Below are positions 16,979-25,644 of a DNA stretch of 64,000 nucleotides, one piece after another; the first letter of the stretch is position 1, and each line of letters opens with the position of its first letter. Source of the stretch: Kineosporia aurantiaca JCM 3230 (lineage in GTDB: Bacteria > Actinomycetota > Actinomycetes > Actinomycetales > Kineosporiaceae); assembly GCA_000719025.1 (NCBI GenBank), contig JODP01000007.1:62001-126000 (forward strand), written 5' to 3'. Position numbers and translations under genes: made by a program. A model generated the notes under the pieces. That model worked only from the letters and a program-made list of their open reading frames with translations, did no database searches and was not told the DNA's origin.

Positions 16979-17034
16979 GACGCCGGACGCGACCGGTTCC
17001 CGGGTGTTGGCCCCGGGAACTGGCCGTCGGCGTC
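16979..17034. terminator. bidirectional hairpin between convergent genes
   Basis: An interrupted long hairpin. The inner arms are CCGGTTCCCGGG (16993-17004) and CCCGGGAACTGG (17012-17023, one G-U pair). The outer arms are GACGCCG (16979-16985) and CGGCGTC (17028-17034). It lies in the 77-bp gap between the lipoyl gene and the convergent E2 gene. There is no strong T-run. Confidence 0.6.
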
Positions 17035-17054
17035 TCAACCCGTGTCCGGCGTCA

Positions 17055-17792
17055 TCAATCGGTCAGGTCCTTGGCGAAATCGGCGTTCTCCAGGCGGTTC
17101 TTCACCCAGGACAGGTAGCGGGCGGCCTCGGCGCCATCGATGATCCGGTGGTCGTAGGTGAGCGCGAAATAGACCATCGAACGCAGCGCGATCGTCTCGG
17201 TGTCGCCGTCCCAGAGCGCCGCTGGTCGCCGGACCACCGCACCGGTGCCGAGGATCGCCGACTGCGGCTGGTTGATGATTGGGGTGTCGAACAGCGCACC
17301 CCGGCTGCCGGTGTTGGTGATCGTGAAGGTACCGCCGGACATCTCGTCCGGACTGACCGTGCCGTTACGGGTGCGGGTAGCCAGATCGTCGATCTGCCGG
17401 GCAATCTGGGCGATCGAGAGCCCGCCGGCATCGCGGATCACCGGGACGAACAGACCACGCTCGGTGTCCACGGCAATGCTGAGGTGCTCGGCCTCCGGGT
17501 AGGTGACGGTGCCTGCCTCCAGGTCAAGGCGGGCGTTGATCCGGGGAAAGGCCTGCAGCCCCTCCACGGCGGCCTTGGCGAAGAACGGCAGGAAGGACAG
17601 CTTCACCCCCTCCCGGGCCGCGAACGCGTCCTTGTGAGCGGCCCGCAGGATGGCCAGATCGGTGACGTCCACCTCGACCACGGTGGTCAGCTGGGCCGCG
17701 GTCTGCAGCGACTCGACCATCCGCCGGGCGATGGTGCGGCGCAGCCGGGTGAGCTTCTCGGTGACGCCTCTCAGAGGTGTTTCGGTGGTCAT
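17055..17792 (-). CDS. E2 dihydrolipoyl acyltransferase catalytic core only
   Basis: A 245-residue chloramphenicol-acetyltransferase-fold core with the catalytic DHRIIDG (His215, Asp219) and an N-terminal LRRTIARRMVESLQTAA helix. There is no lipoyl domain, Pro/Ala linker or E3-binding domain. The ATG at 17792 follows AGAGAGAAC. The upstream frame extension has no family sequence and would cover the operator. It probably takes acyl groups from the free lipoyl protein at 16729. No lipoamide dehydrogenase is in the window, so E3 must come from elsewhere. Confidence 0.88.
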   Translation of the reverse strand: MTTETPLRGVTEKLTRLRRTIARRMVESLQTAAQLTTVVEVDVTDLAILRAAHKDAFAAREGVKLSFLPFFAKAAVEGLQAFPRINARLDLEAGTVTYPEAEHLSIAVDTERGLFVPVIRDAGGLSIAQIARQIDDLATRTRNGTVSPDEMSGGTFTITNTGSRGALFDTPIINQPQSAILGTGAVVRRPAALWDGDTETIALRSMVYFALTYDHRIIDGAEAARYLSWVKNRLENADFAKDLTD

Positions 17793-17847
17793 TGTTCTCT
17801 CTTTTCCGCCGGGTGCAAGAAGTTTGAGGGCTTTAGGGGCGAGTATG

Positions 17848-17864
17848 GAACAAGAATTAGGTTC
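17848..17864. promoter_or_regulatory. operator-like 17-bp motif, copy 3
   Basis: GAACAAGAATTAGGTTC, between the E2 gene (start 17792, minus) and the double-TetR gene (plus). In this position it could control both divergent promoters, including autoregulation. Confidence 0.62.
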
Positions 17865-17928
17865 AGCAGCGGGCCCGGGAAGTGACCCACGTCCCGAAGT
17901 AGCGAAGGCGACTCGGCATACTGTCCCG

Positions 17929-19203
17929 GTGACGCCACCACGCCCACCCGCCGCACCCGGTCTGTCCGAGGGGGAGCGGCGCTCGCAGATCCTGGACATC
18001 GCGGGAGACGTGTTCGCCCGCTCGGGATTCGCCCGGACGTCGATGAAGGACGTGGCGGACGCCTGCGGGATCCTCCCCGGCAGCCTCTACCACCACTTCG
18101 CCTCCAAGGACGCGATCGCCGTCGAGCTGCTGCGCCGCTACCGCGACCAGCTGGAGACCGTCGGCGCGGGCAAGGGGCCGCGCTCGGTGCGGGAGCTGTC
18201 CGGGGGCCTGAGTGACCGGGTGCTGGCGCTGGGGCGGCAGCTGGCCGACGTGGCCGTGCGGAACCGGGCGGCCCTGCTGCTGTCCACCTACGACCCGGCC
18301 GCCGGGGCCCCGGCTGAGCTCACCGAGCTGGCCCGGCTCGGCCCCGAACGGGCGATCACGGCGATGACCGCCATCCTGCGGGACGGCCAGCGCACCGGGC
18401 TGCTGCGCGAGGAGGTGGACGTTCCGCTGCTGGCCCGCCAGCTGTGCCAGGTCATGCTGCACGTCGCGCTGGCCACCCTGCACGCCGGCCCATCCCCTCG
18501 CTCCAGCGCCGACACCCTCTGCCTGATGCTTCTGAAGGGGATCACATCGGTGGACGAAGAGCGGCTGAACGACAGCGCGGCGCTACGGGCCGCGCTCGAG
18601 GCCGTCCGCCCCTGGAGCGCCTCGACCGGGGCTGCCTCCGAGGACCGCGCCACCGCACTTCGCCTGGCCGCCCGCGCCGAATTCGCCCGGCGCGGTTACG
18701 AGGCAACGACCGTGCGCGACATCGCCACCGCCTCGGGCTTCCCCACCGGCACGGTCTACCGGCTGGTGAACTCCAAGGAGAGCCTGCTGCAGGTCATCAT
18801 GGAGTCCTTTTACCAGCAGGTGTCGGCGGCTTATGCGGCGGTCGAGCAGGCCCCTGGCGGGGTGGTGGAGAAGCTGGACGCCCTGGCCCGGGTGAACATT
18901 GAGGTCCTGCGGTCATTCCCTGAGGAGTACCAGATCCAGCAGGCCTGGTTCCGCTCCGACCCGCCGTCGGTCAGTTCCCCGGCGACCGCCCTGCGCTGGC
19001 GGGCGGGGGTGATCCGCGGGCTGGTCGAGCAGGGCCTGAAGGACGGGTCGCTGAGCTGGGCGGCCTCGTCCAGCCGACTGGTGTCGCAGTGCGTGCGCGA
19101 CCTGATCTGGCTGCCACCAACAGTGGCTGGGCGCTCGGGGAAGCGCGCTCTGCACCAGCATGTACGCACCTGCCTCCTGCGCGGCGCCCTCACCACTGCC
19201 TGA
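17929..19203 (+). CDS. double TetR-family regulator (two TetR units in tandem)
   Basis: A 424-residue protein with two complete TetR repeats. Unit 1 has the HTH at about residues 20-65 (DVADACGILPGSLYHHFASKDAIA); unit 2 begins near 245 (DIATASGFPTGTVYRLVNSKESLL). The same architecture is known in mycobacterial Mce3R. Start choice: the GTG at 17929 keeps operator copy 3 outside the gene and has CATACT six bases upstream, fitting a leaderless transcript. An ATG at 17845 would put the operator inside the gene. It is the best candidate to read the shared 17-bp motif, because it lies beside one copy and has two DNA-binding heads. Confidence 0.85.
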   Translation: MTPPRPPAAPGLSEGERRSQILDIAGDVFARSGFARTSMKDVADACGILPGSLYHHFASKDAIAVELLRRYRDQLETVGAGKGPRSVRELSGGLSDRVLALGRQLADVAVRNRAALLLSTYDPAAGAPAELTELARLGPERAITAMTAILRDGQRTGLLREEVDVPLLARQLCQVMLHVALATLHAGPSPRSSADTLCLMLLKGITSVDEERLNDSAALRAALEAVRPWSASTGAASEDRATALRLAARAEFARRGYEATTVRDIATASGFPTGTVYRLVNSKESLLQVIMESFYQQVSAAYAAVEQAPGGVVEKLDALARVNIEVLRSFPEEYQIQQAWFRSDPPSVSSPATALRWRAGVIRGLVEQGLKDGSLSWAASSSRLVSQCVRDLIWLPPTVAGRSGKRALHQHVRTCLLRGALTTA

Positions 19204-19263
19204 CCTGCCGCACCGCCTGGCCCACCGCTGGGGGAGGGCAGCGCGGGAGAGCTGTCAGGTTCG

Positions 19264-19280
19264 GAACAATCATTTGGTTC
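19264..19280. promoter_or_regulatory. operator-like 17-bp motif, copy 4
   Basis: GAACAATCATTTGGTTC, 34 bp upstream of the ATG at 19314. It is placed to repress or activate the EthD-like gene. Confidence 0.65.
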
Positions 19281-19313
19281 GTACGACGGGCCTGGTCGAG
19301 ATGGAGTCAACCG

Positions 19314-19622
19314 ATGAAGCTGATCGTGCTGAACAACCCGGTTTCTGGCGCGGAGGAAGCGTTTCGCACCTGGATCGACGAGGTGCACCTGCCGGAGCTT
19401 CGCGATGTCCCGGGCGTCGTGTCTGCCACGCGTTACGAGCCGGAGTGGCCGGAGCAGAACCAGGAGTACGCGTCGATGACGGTGTACGAACTGGACGGTG
19501 ACCCCCAGGAGGTGCTGGCCGAGATGGGGCGACGCCGGCAGGAGGGGCTGACCACGCCGTCCGACAGCATTGACCTGGAGCGGGTCAGCATCGTGGTCTG
19601 GCGACCGGTGGCCGCCGGATAG
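19314..19622 (+). CDS. EthD-like / dimeric alpha-beta barrel protein
   Basis: A 102-residue small ferredoxin-fold-like protein. MKLIVLNNPVSG..FRTWIDEVHLPELRDVPGVVSATRYE is the usual pattern of EthD/dimeric alpha-beta-barrel proteins (strand, helix, then a conserved His-Leu-Pro before 'pgv'). In alkyl-ether degradation EthD is needed with a P450, but its chemistry is not settled. Separate transcription unit directly behind operator copy 4. Confidence 0.75.
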   Translation: MKLIVLNNPVSGAEEAFRTWIDEVHLPELRDVPGVVSATRYEPEWPEQNQEYASMTVYELDGDPQEVLAEMGRRRQEGLTTPSDSIDLERVSIVVWRPVAAG

Positions 19623-19850
19623 CCTTGGTCAGTCGCTTCGATGACTGTCAATATGGAACAAAGTTGCTGTCCGGCAGGCTACTTCAGGCCGAGCGAGATC
19701 CATTACTTCGAGGGATCTCGAATTAGATATGTCTAGATTATTGACACATCTGAGGCACGGTGAGTAGCGTCACAATGACTGGCGAGGGCGCCCGCAAGGG
19801 AGCCCGGCCGCCGGCTTCGCCAACCGCATCGATGACGATCGGAGTGCCGG
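19623..19850. other. intergenic region with two inverted repeats
   Basis: A 228-bp A+T-richer gap before the aldehyde dehydrogenase. It holds a hairpin with 8-bp arms (CGAGATCC 19694-19701 / GGATCTCG 19713-19720) and the palindrome listed separately at 19725. No coding frame is credible. Confidence 0.6.
19725..19751. promoter_or_regulatory. imperfect palindrome upstream of aldehyde dehydrogenase
   Basis: AGATATGTC (19725-19733) and GACACATCT (19743-19751) match in 8 of 9 pairs around a 9-bp spacer. Size and place, about 100 bp before the ALDH start, suit a regulator-binding site. Its half-site AGATGTG recurs in the palindrome before korA (38945). Confidence 0.45.
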
Positions 19851-21314
19851 ATGCCCCCCTTGGGTAGTCGCATGCTCATCGACGGCCAGCTCTTCGGCCC
19901 CGAAGGACGTCGTTCCTTCGCCAACCTCGATCCCGCCACCGAGGAGGTGATCGGTGAGGTTCCCGAGGCCGAGGCGGGGGACGTGGAGCGGGCGATCGGG
20001 GCGGCCCGGCGAGCCTTCGACACGTCCAAATGGTCTGCCGACGTGGCCTTTCGGCGGCACTGCCTGACGCAGTTGCAGGCGGCCCTGCGGGAGCACGCGG
20101 AGGAACTGCGGGATCTGGTGGTGTCCGAGGCCGGCACGCCGGTGGCGCTGACCCACGGCATCCAGCTGAACGGCCCGATCGAGTTCATCAGCCACTACAT
20201 CGGCCTGATCGACACCTACGAGTTCGAGCGCGCCCTGCCCGACGTGGAGTCCCGCGGCCAGGTCAGCAGCCGTCTGGTGCGCCGCGAGGCCGCCGGCGTG
20301 GTTGTGGCCATCACCCCCTGGAACTATCCGCTGTACTTGGCTATCGCCAAGGTCTCGGCCGCGCTGGCCGCCGGTTGCACGGTGGTGCTGAAGCCTGCGC
20401 CGGACACCCCCGCTACGGCCCTGGCCCTCGGGGAACTGGCGGCCAGACACACCGATATCCCCGCCGGCGTCCTTAATGTCATTACTACGACGGACAACTC
20501 GCTGGCCGGGATCCTCACCTCGCACCCGGACGTGGACGCGGTAACGCTCACCGGATCCACCGCAACCGGGCGCAAGGTGATGGCTGCTGCGTCCGAGACG
20601 GTCAAGCGGGTGACACTGGAACTGGGCGGCAAGTCCGCGGCCGTCCTGCTGCAGGACGCGGACGTCAGCGCGGTCGTCCCGATGGTCGCCGGGACCGTCT
20701 GCGTGCACGCCGGACAGGGCTGCGCCGCTCTCACCCGACTGGTGGTACCGCGCGCGAAATACGACGAGACGGTGGCCCTGTCGGCGGCCGTGCTGCAGCG
20801 CGTGCCCTGGGGCGACCCAAGGGATCCGGCGAACCTGATGGGTCCGGTCGTCAATGCCCGCCAACGCGACTCGATCCTGGCCTATTTCGAGTCGGCCCGG
20901 CAGGGCGGACGGATCGTCACCGGCGGTAAGCGCAGCGACCGGTTCGATCGGGGCTACTACATCGAACCCACGCTGATCGCCGACGTGGACGCGAAATCGG
21001 CGGTGGCCCAGGAGGAGATCTTCGGACCGGCCCTGGTGGTGCTGGCTTACGACGACGAAGAAGACGCGCTGCGGGTGGCCGACAGCACCATCTTCGGTCT
21101 GTCCGGGGCGGTCTACAGCCCCGACACCGAGCGGGCGCTGGACTTCGCCCGGCGGATGCGGACCGGGACCGTGGGGGTCAACGGGGGCAACTGGTTCGAC
21201 GTCGGCTCACCGTTCGGCGGCTACAAGCAGAGCGGGCTGGGCCGGGAGTGGGGGACCGAGGGCCTGGAGGAATTCCTCGAGGTCAAGACGATCGCCTTCC
21301 CGGCGTCGGCCTGA
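19851..21314 (+). CDS. aldehyde dehydrogenase
   Basis: A 487-residue NAD(P)-dependent ALDH superfamily enzyme. ITPWNYPLYLAIAKV and VTLTGSTATG form the cofactor site, LELGGK carries the general-base Glu, and HAGQGCAALTR carries the catalytic Cys. Length is normal. An ATG at 19872 is an alternative start. First gene of a run of SDR, ferredoxin, P450 and thiolase (to 25491); it probably oxidises the aldehyde made by the SDR or P450. Confidence 0.9.
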   Translation: MPPLGSRMLIDGQLFGPEGRRSFANLDPATEEVIGEVPEAEAGDVERAIGAARRAFDTSKWSADVAFRRHCLTQLQAALREHAEELRDLVVSEAGTPVALTHGIQLNGPIEFISHYIGLIDTYEFERALPDVESRGQVSSRLVRREAAGVVVAITPWNYPLYLAIAKVSAALAAGCTVVLKPAPDTPATALALGELAARHTDIPAGVLNVITTTDNSLAGILTSHPDVDAVTLTGSTATGRKVMAAASETVKRVTLELGGKSAAVLLQDADVSAVVPMVAGTVCVHAGQGCAALTRLVVPRAKYDETVALSAAVLQRVPWGDPRDPANLMGPVVNARQRDSILAYFESARQGGRIVTGGKRSDRFDRGYYIEPTLIADVDAKSAVAQEEIFGPALVVLAYDDEEDALRVADSTIFGLSGAVYSPDTERALDFARRMRTGTVGVNGGNWFDVGSPFGGYKQSGLGREWGTEGLEEFLEVKTIAFPASA

Positions 21315-21344
21315 ACCACTGAGCAACGGAACTGGGAGATTTCG

Positions 21345-22205
21345 ATGGGACGTGTTGAGGGCAAGGTCGCCCTGGTCACCGGGGCCGCCCGCGGGCAGGG
21401 CCGCAGCCACGCGATCCGGCTGGCGGAGGAGGGCGCGGACATCATCGCCGTCGACCTCGGCCACAACCTGGAGACGGTGAACTACCCGCTGGGCTCGGTC
21501 GAGGACCTGAAGGAGACCGCCCGGCTGGTCGAGGCCCTGGACCGGCGGATCGTCACGGTCCAGGCCGACGTGCGGGAGCGATCGCAGCTGACCGCCGCGA
21601 TCGAGCAGGGCGTCGCCGAGCTGGGGCATCTCGACGTGGTGGTGGCCTCGGCCGGGATCGCCGCGATGCAGGGCGAGCCGAAACTGCAGGCCTGGGCGGA
21701 CGCGGTCGACACCAACCTGATCGGCGTGATCAACACCGTGCACGCCGCGCTGCCACACCTGCCGGACGGCGCCTCGATCATCATGACCGGCTCGGTGGCC
21801 GCGTTCATGAACATCACCGGGGACGCCAATCCGGGCAAGGACCCGGGCGGTGCGGCGTACATGTACGCCAAGATCGGGCTCTCGCAGTTCGCCCACGAGT
21901 TCGCCCGGCAGGTGGCGCCCCGGTTCATGCGGGTCAACGTGGTGCATCCGACGAACTGCAACACCGACATGCTGAACAGCCAGCCGATGTACGACTCGTT
22001 CCGGCCGGACCTGGAGAACCCCACCCGGGAGGACGCGCTGCTGGCCTTCCCGGCCCAGCAGGCGATGCCGATCCCCTACGTCGAACCGCGCGACATCAGC
22101 CAGGCCGTGCTGTGGCTCGCCTCGGACGAGTCCCGGTACGTGACCGGGATGCAGTTGCGGGTGGATGCCGGCTCGTACCTGAAGTTCCAGAACTTCCACA
22201 TCTGA
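21345..22205 (+). CDS. mycofactocin-coupled SDR family oxidoreductase
   Basis: A 286-residue SDR. TGAARGQGRSHAIRLAEEGADIIAVD is the diagnostic N-terminus of mycofactocin-coupled SDRs. It also carries VVASAG, the Ser in MTGSVAAF, an inserted loop before the YMYAK active site, and ASDESRYVTGMQLRVDAGS at the end. These enzymes do not exchange their NAD freely and need mycofactocin as electron acceptor (family knowledge). Thirty bp after the ALDH, so probably an alcohol-aldehyde-acid pair. Confidence 0.9.
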   Translation: MGRVEGKVALVTGAARGQGRSHAIRLAEEGADIIAVDLGHNLETVNYPLGSVEDLKETARLVEALDRRIVTVQADVRERSQLTAAIEQGVAELGHLDVVVASAGIAAMQGEPKLQAWADAVDTNLIGVINTVHAALPHLPDGASIIMTGSVAAFMNITGDANPGKDPGGAAYMYAKIGLSQFAHEFARQVAPRFMRVNVVHPTNCNTDMLNSQPMYDSFRPDLENPTREDALLAFPAQQAMPIPYVEPRDISQAVLWLASDESRYVTGMQLRVDAGSYLKFQNFHI

Positions 22206-22221
22206 AGGGACAGGAGCGGCC

Positions 22222-22413
22222 ATGAAAATCGCTGTCGACGCGGCCATCTGCCAGGGTCACACGCTGTGCGCCATGACGGCCCCCGGCCTCTTCCGGCTGC
22301 GCGACGAGGACGGCCATGCCGAGGTGGTCGACGAGGAGGTGCCGCCCGGCCAGGAGAGCCTGGCCCGCGACGCCATCCTGACCTGCCCCGAACAGGCCAT
22401 CCGCTCGCTCTGA
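22222..22413 (+). CDS. [3Fe-4S] ferredoxin (P450 partner)
   Basis: A 63-residue ferredoxin with C10-x5-C16 and C55-P, and His13 in the centre of CQGHTLC, the standard layout of actinomycete P450 ferredoxins. It lies 17 bp after the SDR and 37 bp before the P450, which it probably reduces using the flavoprotein at 27309. Confidence 0.92.
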   Translation: MKIAVDAAICQGHTLCAMTAPGLFRLRDEDGHAEVVDEEVPPGQESLARDAILTCPEQAIRSL

Positions 22414-22450
22414 CGCCGCCCCGGCCCGGACCCCGCAGATCAGGAGCATG

Positions 22451-23827
22451 ATGACCACCGAGGACCTGAACCTGGACGCCGAGGACCGCAAGAGCGCCCG
22501 GCGGATCGAGCTGGATCGTCATTCCAGCACGTACCGAACGCATTTCGAGGAACTGGCCGGCGAGTACCACGGACGCTGCCCGGTGGCCTGGAACGAGACG
22601 CACGAGGGATACTGGTTCGTCAGCGGCAACCAGGAACTGTTCGACATCGCCCGGCGGGCGGACCTGCTCTCGAACGACAACGACATCCACGACGAACGTC
22701 GCGGGTACAGCGGTATCACCATCCCGCCGCAGCCCAAGGACAAACGGGCCAGCCGGGGTGGCTTCCTGGAGATGGACCCGCCCGCCCAGCGTCACTACCG
22801 GCAGGCTCTGAACCCTTACCTCTCGCCCGCCGCGATCGCCCGCTGGCAGCCGTTCCTGGACGAGATCACCCGCGCCTGCATCGACGAGAAGATCGAGTCC
22901 GGGCAGATCGACTTCGTCGACGACCTGGCCAACATCGTGCCCGCCGTCTTCACCCTGGCCATGCTCGGGCTGCCGGTCCGGGACTGGGAGATCTACTGCG
23001 AGCCGACGCACGCCAGCGTCTACACCCCGCCCTCCTCGCCGGACTACCAGCGGGTGCGCGAGATGAGCATGGCGATGGGCAGACGCACGATGGAGCAGCT
23101 GCACGCCATCAAGCAGACCCCGCGCCCCGGACTCATCGACGGGCTGCTCAACGCCGAGATCGACGGCGGTAGCCCGAGCGACATGGACGTCCTCGAAGCG
23201 GTCATGCTGCTGATCGGCGGGGGATTCGACACCACCACGGCGCTGACCGCGCACTCCTTGGAGTGGCTGTCGGAGAACCCACAGCAGCGTGCCCGGCTGG
23301 CCGCCGAACGGGACACCCTGATGAACTCCGCGACCGAGGAGTTCCTGCGGTTCTACACCCCCGCGGTGGGGGACGGGAGGACGGTCTGCGCGGACGCCGA
23401 GATCGCCGGGGTGCAGTTGAAGGAGGGCGAGCGGCTCTGGCTGTCCTGGGCCATGTCGAACCGCGACCCGAAGGTCTTCGAGGACCCGAACACCATTCAC
23501 CTGGACCGCAAGGGCAACCGGCACTCCAGTTTCGGCCTGGGGATCCACCGGTGCATCGGCTCCAACGTGGCCCGGACGGCGTTCAAGACGATGCTCGGCG
23601 CAGTGCTGGACCGGATGCCCGACTACGTCTGTGACAAGGACGGTGCCGACCACTACCCCTCCACCGGCATCATCAACGGGATGCGTAAGCTGCCGGCCAC
23701 CTTCACCCCCGGCGCCCGGCTCTCCCAGCGCACCTTCGAGGAGACCCTTGACCTTCTCCAGAAGGCCTGCGATGAGCAGCGTCTGGCCGAACCCGTGACA
23801 AGGCACCGCGGCCAGGCCCAGATCTGA
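22451..23827 (+). CDS. cytochrome P450
   Basis: A 458-residue bacterial class I P450. The I-helix is GGGFDTTTA, the ExxR is EEFLR, and the heme loop FGLGIHRCIG has the Cys thiolate at about residue 368. Two ATGs are adjacent (22448, 22451); the second has better spacing from the CAGGAG site. A longer C-terminal tail (about 35 residues) follows the usual end. Its stop overlaps the next ATG by one base. It probably hydroxylates the substrate with ferredoxin 22222. Confidence 0.93.
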   Translation: MTTEDLNLDAEDRKSARRIELDRHSSTYRTHFEELAGEYHGRCPVAWNETHEGYWFVSGNQELFDIARRADLLSNDNDIHDERRGYSGITIPPQPKDKRASRGGFLEMDPPAQRHYRQALNPYLSPAAIARWQPFLDEITRACIDEKIESGQIDFVDDLANIVPAVFTLAMLGLPVRDWEIYCEPTHASVYTPPSSPDYQRVREMSMAMGRRTMEQLHAIKQTPRPGLIDGLLNAEIDGGSPSDMDVLEAVMLLIGGGFDTTTALTAHSLEWLSENPQQRARLAAERDTLMNSATEEFLRFYTPAVGDGRTVCADAEIAGVQLKEGERLWLSWAMSNRDPKVFEDPNTIHLDRKGNRHSSFGLGIHRCIGSNVARTAFKTMLGAVLDRMPDYVCDKDGADHYPSTGIINGMRKLPATFTPGARLSQRTFEETLDLLQKACDEQRLAEPVTRHRGQAQI

Positions 23828-25491
23828 TGCCCGACCCCGTTCATCCGCTGCCGTTCGTCACTCCGCTGACCAAGTTCTTCTGGTCGGCGGGGGCGGACGG
23901 GCAGCTGCGCCTTCAGCAGTGCGACGAGTGCCGTACCTTCGTTCATCCCCCGAAACCGGTATGCACCACGTGCGGTAGCGAGAAGCTGCACCACCAGATT
24001 GTTTCTGGCCAGGCCATCCTGGTCGGCTTTACCGAGAACCATCGATTCGCGGCCCCCGGCCTACCGCTTCCGTATGTGACGGCCCAGGTTGCTCCGGTGG
24101 AGGATCCGGCGATCCGGATCACCACCCGGATCCCGGATGGGAAAGCCGCGGACCTGGAACTGGGGATGCTGGTGGCCGTGGAGTTCGAGGACGCGGGCGA
24201 GGGTTTCTGGTTGCCGCTGTTCCGTCCGGTGCCGGGGGCCGGGAAGCGTCCCCTTCCGGAGGACGCGGAAAGCCCCGCGCAGATCGTGGCCCGGGTCCGG
24301 CCGATGCCGGTACGCCGGAAGTTTGAGGACGACGTGGTGCTCTCCGGAGTCGGGGCCTCGCGGATCGGGCGTCGGCTGATGGTGGATCCGCTGGCCCTGA
24401 CCGTGCAGGCCTGCCGGGAAGCGGTCGCCGACGCCGGGCTGGAGATGGCCGACATCGACGGGCTGGCCAGCTATCCCGGCGGTGCTCTGGAGGCCGGGTT
24501 CGGGGAGGGCGGGGTGACGGCGCTGGAGTCGGTCCTCCGACTGCGGCCGACCTGGTACAACGGCGGGGCCGAGACCTTCGGCCCGGCGGGCTCGGTGATC
24601 GCGGCGATGCTGGCCGTCTCGGCCGGGCTGGCCCGGCATGTGCTCTGCTTCCGCACGGTCTGGGCCACGACCCACGCGGAACTCCTCAAGCAGGGCGAGA
24701 TCCCGATGGGCGGCGGTTCCCGTTCGGCCTCGGACATGGCTCTGGGCCTGCCTTTCGGCGCGACCTCGGCCGCTCACGTCCTGGCCCAGAACGCGCAACG
24801 GCACTTCCATCGCTACGGCACGACGCGGGAGACGCTGGGCTGGATCGCGCTGAATCAGCGGGCCAACGCCGCTCGCAACCCCGAGGCGATCTACCGCACA
24901 CCGCTGACCATGGACGAGTACCTCCAGGCCCGCCCGATCACCACCCCGTTCGGCCTCTACGACTGCGATGTGCCCTGCGACGGCGCGGTGGCGGTCGTCG
25001 TCTCGGCCGCCGAGACGGCCGGCGACCTGGCCTCAGTGCCGGTCCGGGTGGAGGCGGCCGGGACCCAGCTGATCGAGCGCGTGGAGTGGGTGCAGAGCAC
25101 CTCGGCACACGAGCCACAGACCATCGGCCCGGCCGCGCACCTGTGGTCGCGCACCGATCTGCGCCCGGACGACGTCGACGTGGCCCAGCTGTACGACGGG
25201 TTTACCTTCAACTGCCTCTCCTGGATCGAGGCGCTGGGCTTCTGCGGCATCGGCGAGGCCAAGGACTTCCTGGACGGAGGCAAAAACATCGCCCTGGACG
25301 GGCAACTGCCGCTGAACACCCACGGCGGCCAGCTCTCGCACGGTCGCACCCACGGCATGGGACTGCTGCGGGAAGCGATCGTCCAACTGCGGGGGGAGGC
25401 GGGCGAGCGCCAGGTGAAGGACGCCCGCACCGCCGTCGTCAGCAGTGGCGGCCTGACCCCCAGCGGAGTCCTCCTGCTCCGCCGCGATTGA
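23827..25491 (+). CDS. DUF35 (Zn ribbon-OB) - thiolase-like fusion, possible retro-aldolase
   Basis: A 554-residue fusion. Residues 1-170 are a DUF35 domain: Zn ribbon C32-x2-C35 / C46-x2-C49, then an OB fold. Residues 170-554 are a thiolase-fold domain of the lipid-transfer/SCP2 type. The usual nucleophilic Cys is not seen; the corresponding stretch reads GGAETFGPAGS. QLYDGFT and NTHGGQLSHGRTHGMG are kept. In steroid side-chain degradation the thiolase-like aldolase Ltp2 works with a separate DUF35 partner and uses Tyr residues. This protein could be a fused version that cleaves a branched beta-hydroxyacyl-CoA. Confidence 0.82.
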   Translation: MPDPVHPLPFVTPLTKFFWSAGADGQLRLQQCDECRTFVHPPKPVCTTCGSEKLHHQIVSGQAILVGFTENHRFAAPGLPLPYVTAQVAPVEDPAIRITTRIPDGKAADLELGMLVAVEFEDAGEGFWLPLFRPVPGAGKRPLPEDAESPAQIVARVRPMPVRRKFEDDVVLSGVGASRIGRRLMVDPLALTVQACREAVADAGLEMADIDGLASYPGGALEAGFGEGGVTALESVLRLRPTWYNGGAETFGPAGSVIAAMLAVSAGLARHVLCFRTVWATTHAELLKQGEIPMGGGSRSASDMALGLPFGATSAAHVLAQNAQRHFHRYGTTRETLGWIALNQRANAARNPEAIYRTPLTMDEYLQARPITTPFGLYDCDVPCDGAVAVVVSAAETAGDLASVPVRVEAAGTQLIERVEWVQSTSAHEPQTIGPAAHLWSRTDLRPDDVDVAQLYDGFTFNCLSWIEALGFCGIGEAKDFLDGGKNIALDGQLPLNTHGGQLSHGRTHGMGLLREAIVQLRGEAGERQVKDARTAVVSSGGLTPSGVLLLRRD

Positions 25492-25644
25492 CCCTCGGTT
25501 CGGCGGCATTGCGGTAGAGCCCGGCCACCTTCTCGGCGCACTCCCGGTCCACGGCGAAGTCGTGGGCCCCACCCAGCAGGTAGTCGTACACCGGGCCCGG
25601 GAAGGCCGGTCCAGATCGATCCCGGGTGGCGCCCGGTCCGGCAT
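25492..25644 (-). pseudogene. 5' fragment of a DUF574-type SAM-dependent methyltransferase
   Basis: Read from 25644 on the minus strand, the sequence gives MPDRAPPGIDLDRPSRAR. After a missing G near 25590 it continues in the next frame as VYDYLLGGAHDFAVDRECAEK and VAGLYRNAAEP. This is the typical N-terminus of the actinomycete DUF574/Methyltransf_19 family (about 270 residues when whole). Only about 50 residues are left; the fragment ends against the thiolase stop. It marks an old rearrangement point. Confidence 0.65.
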
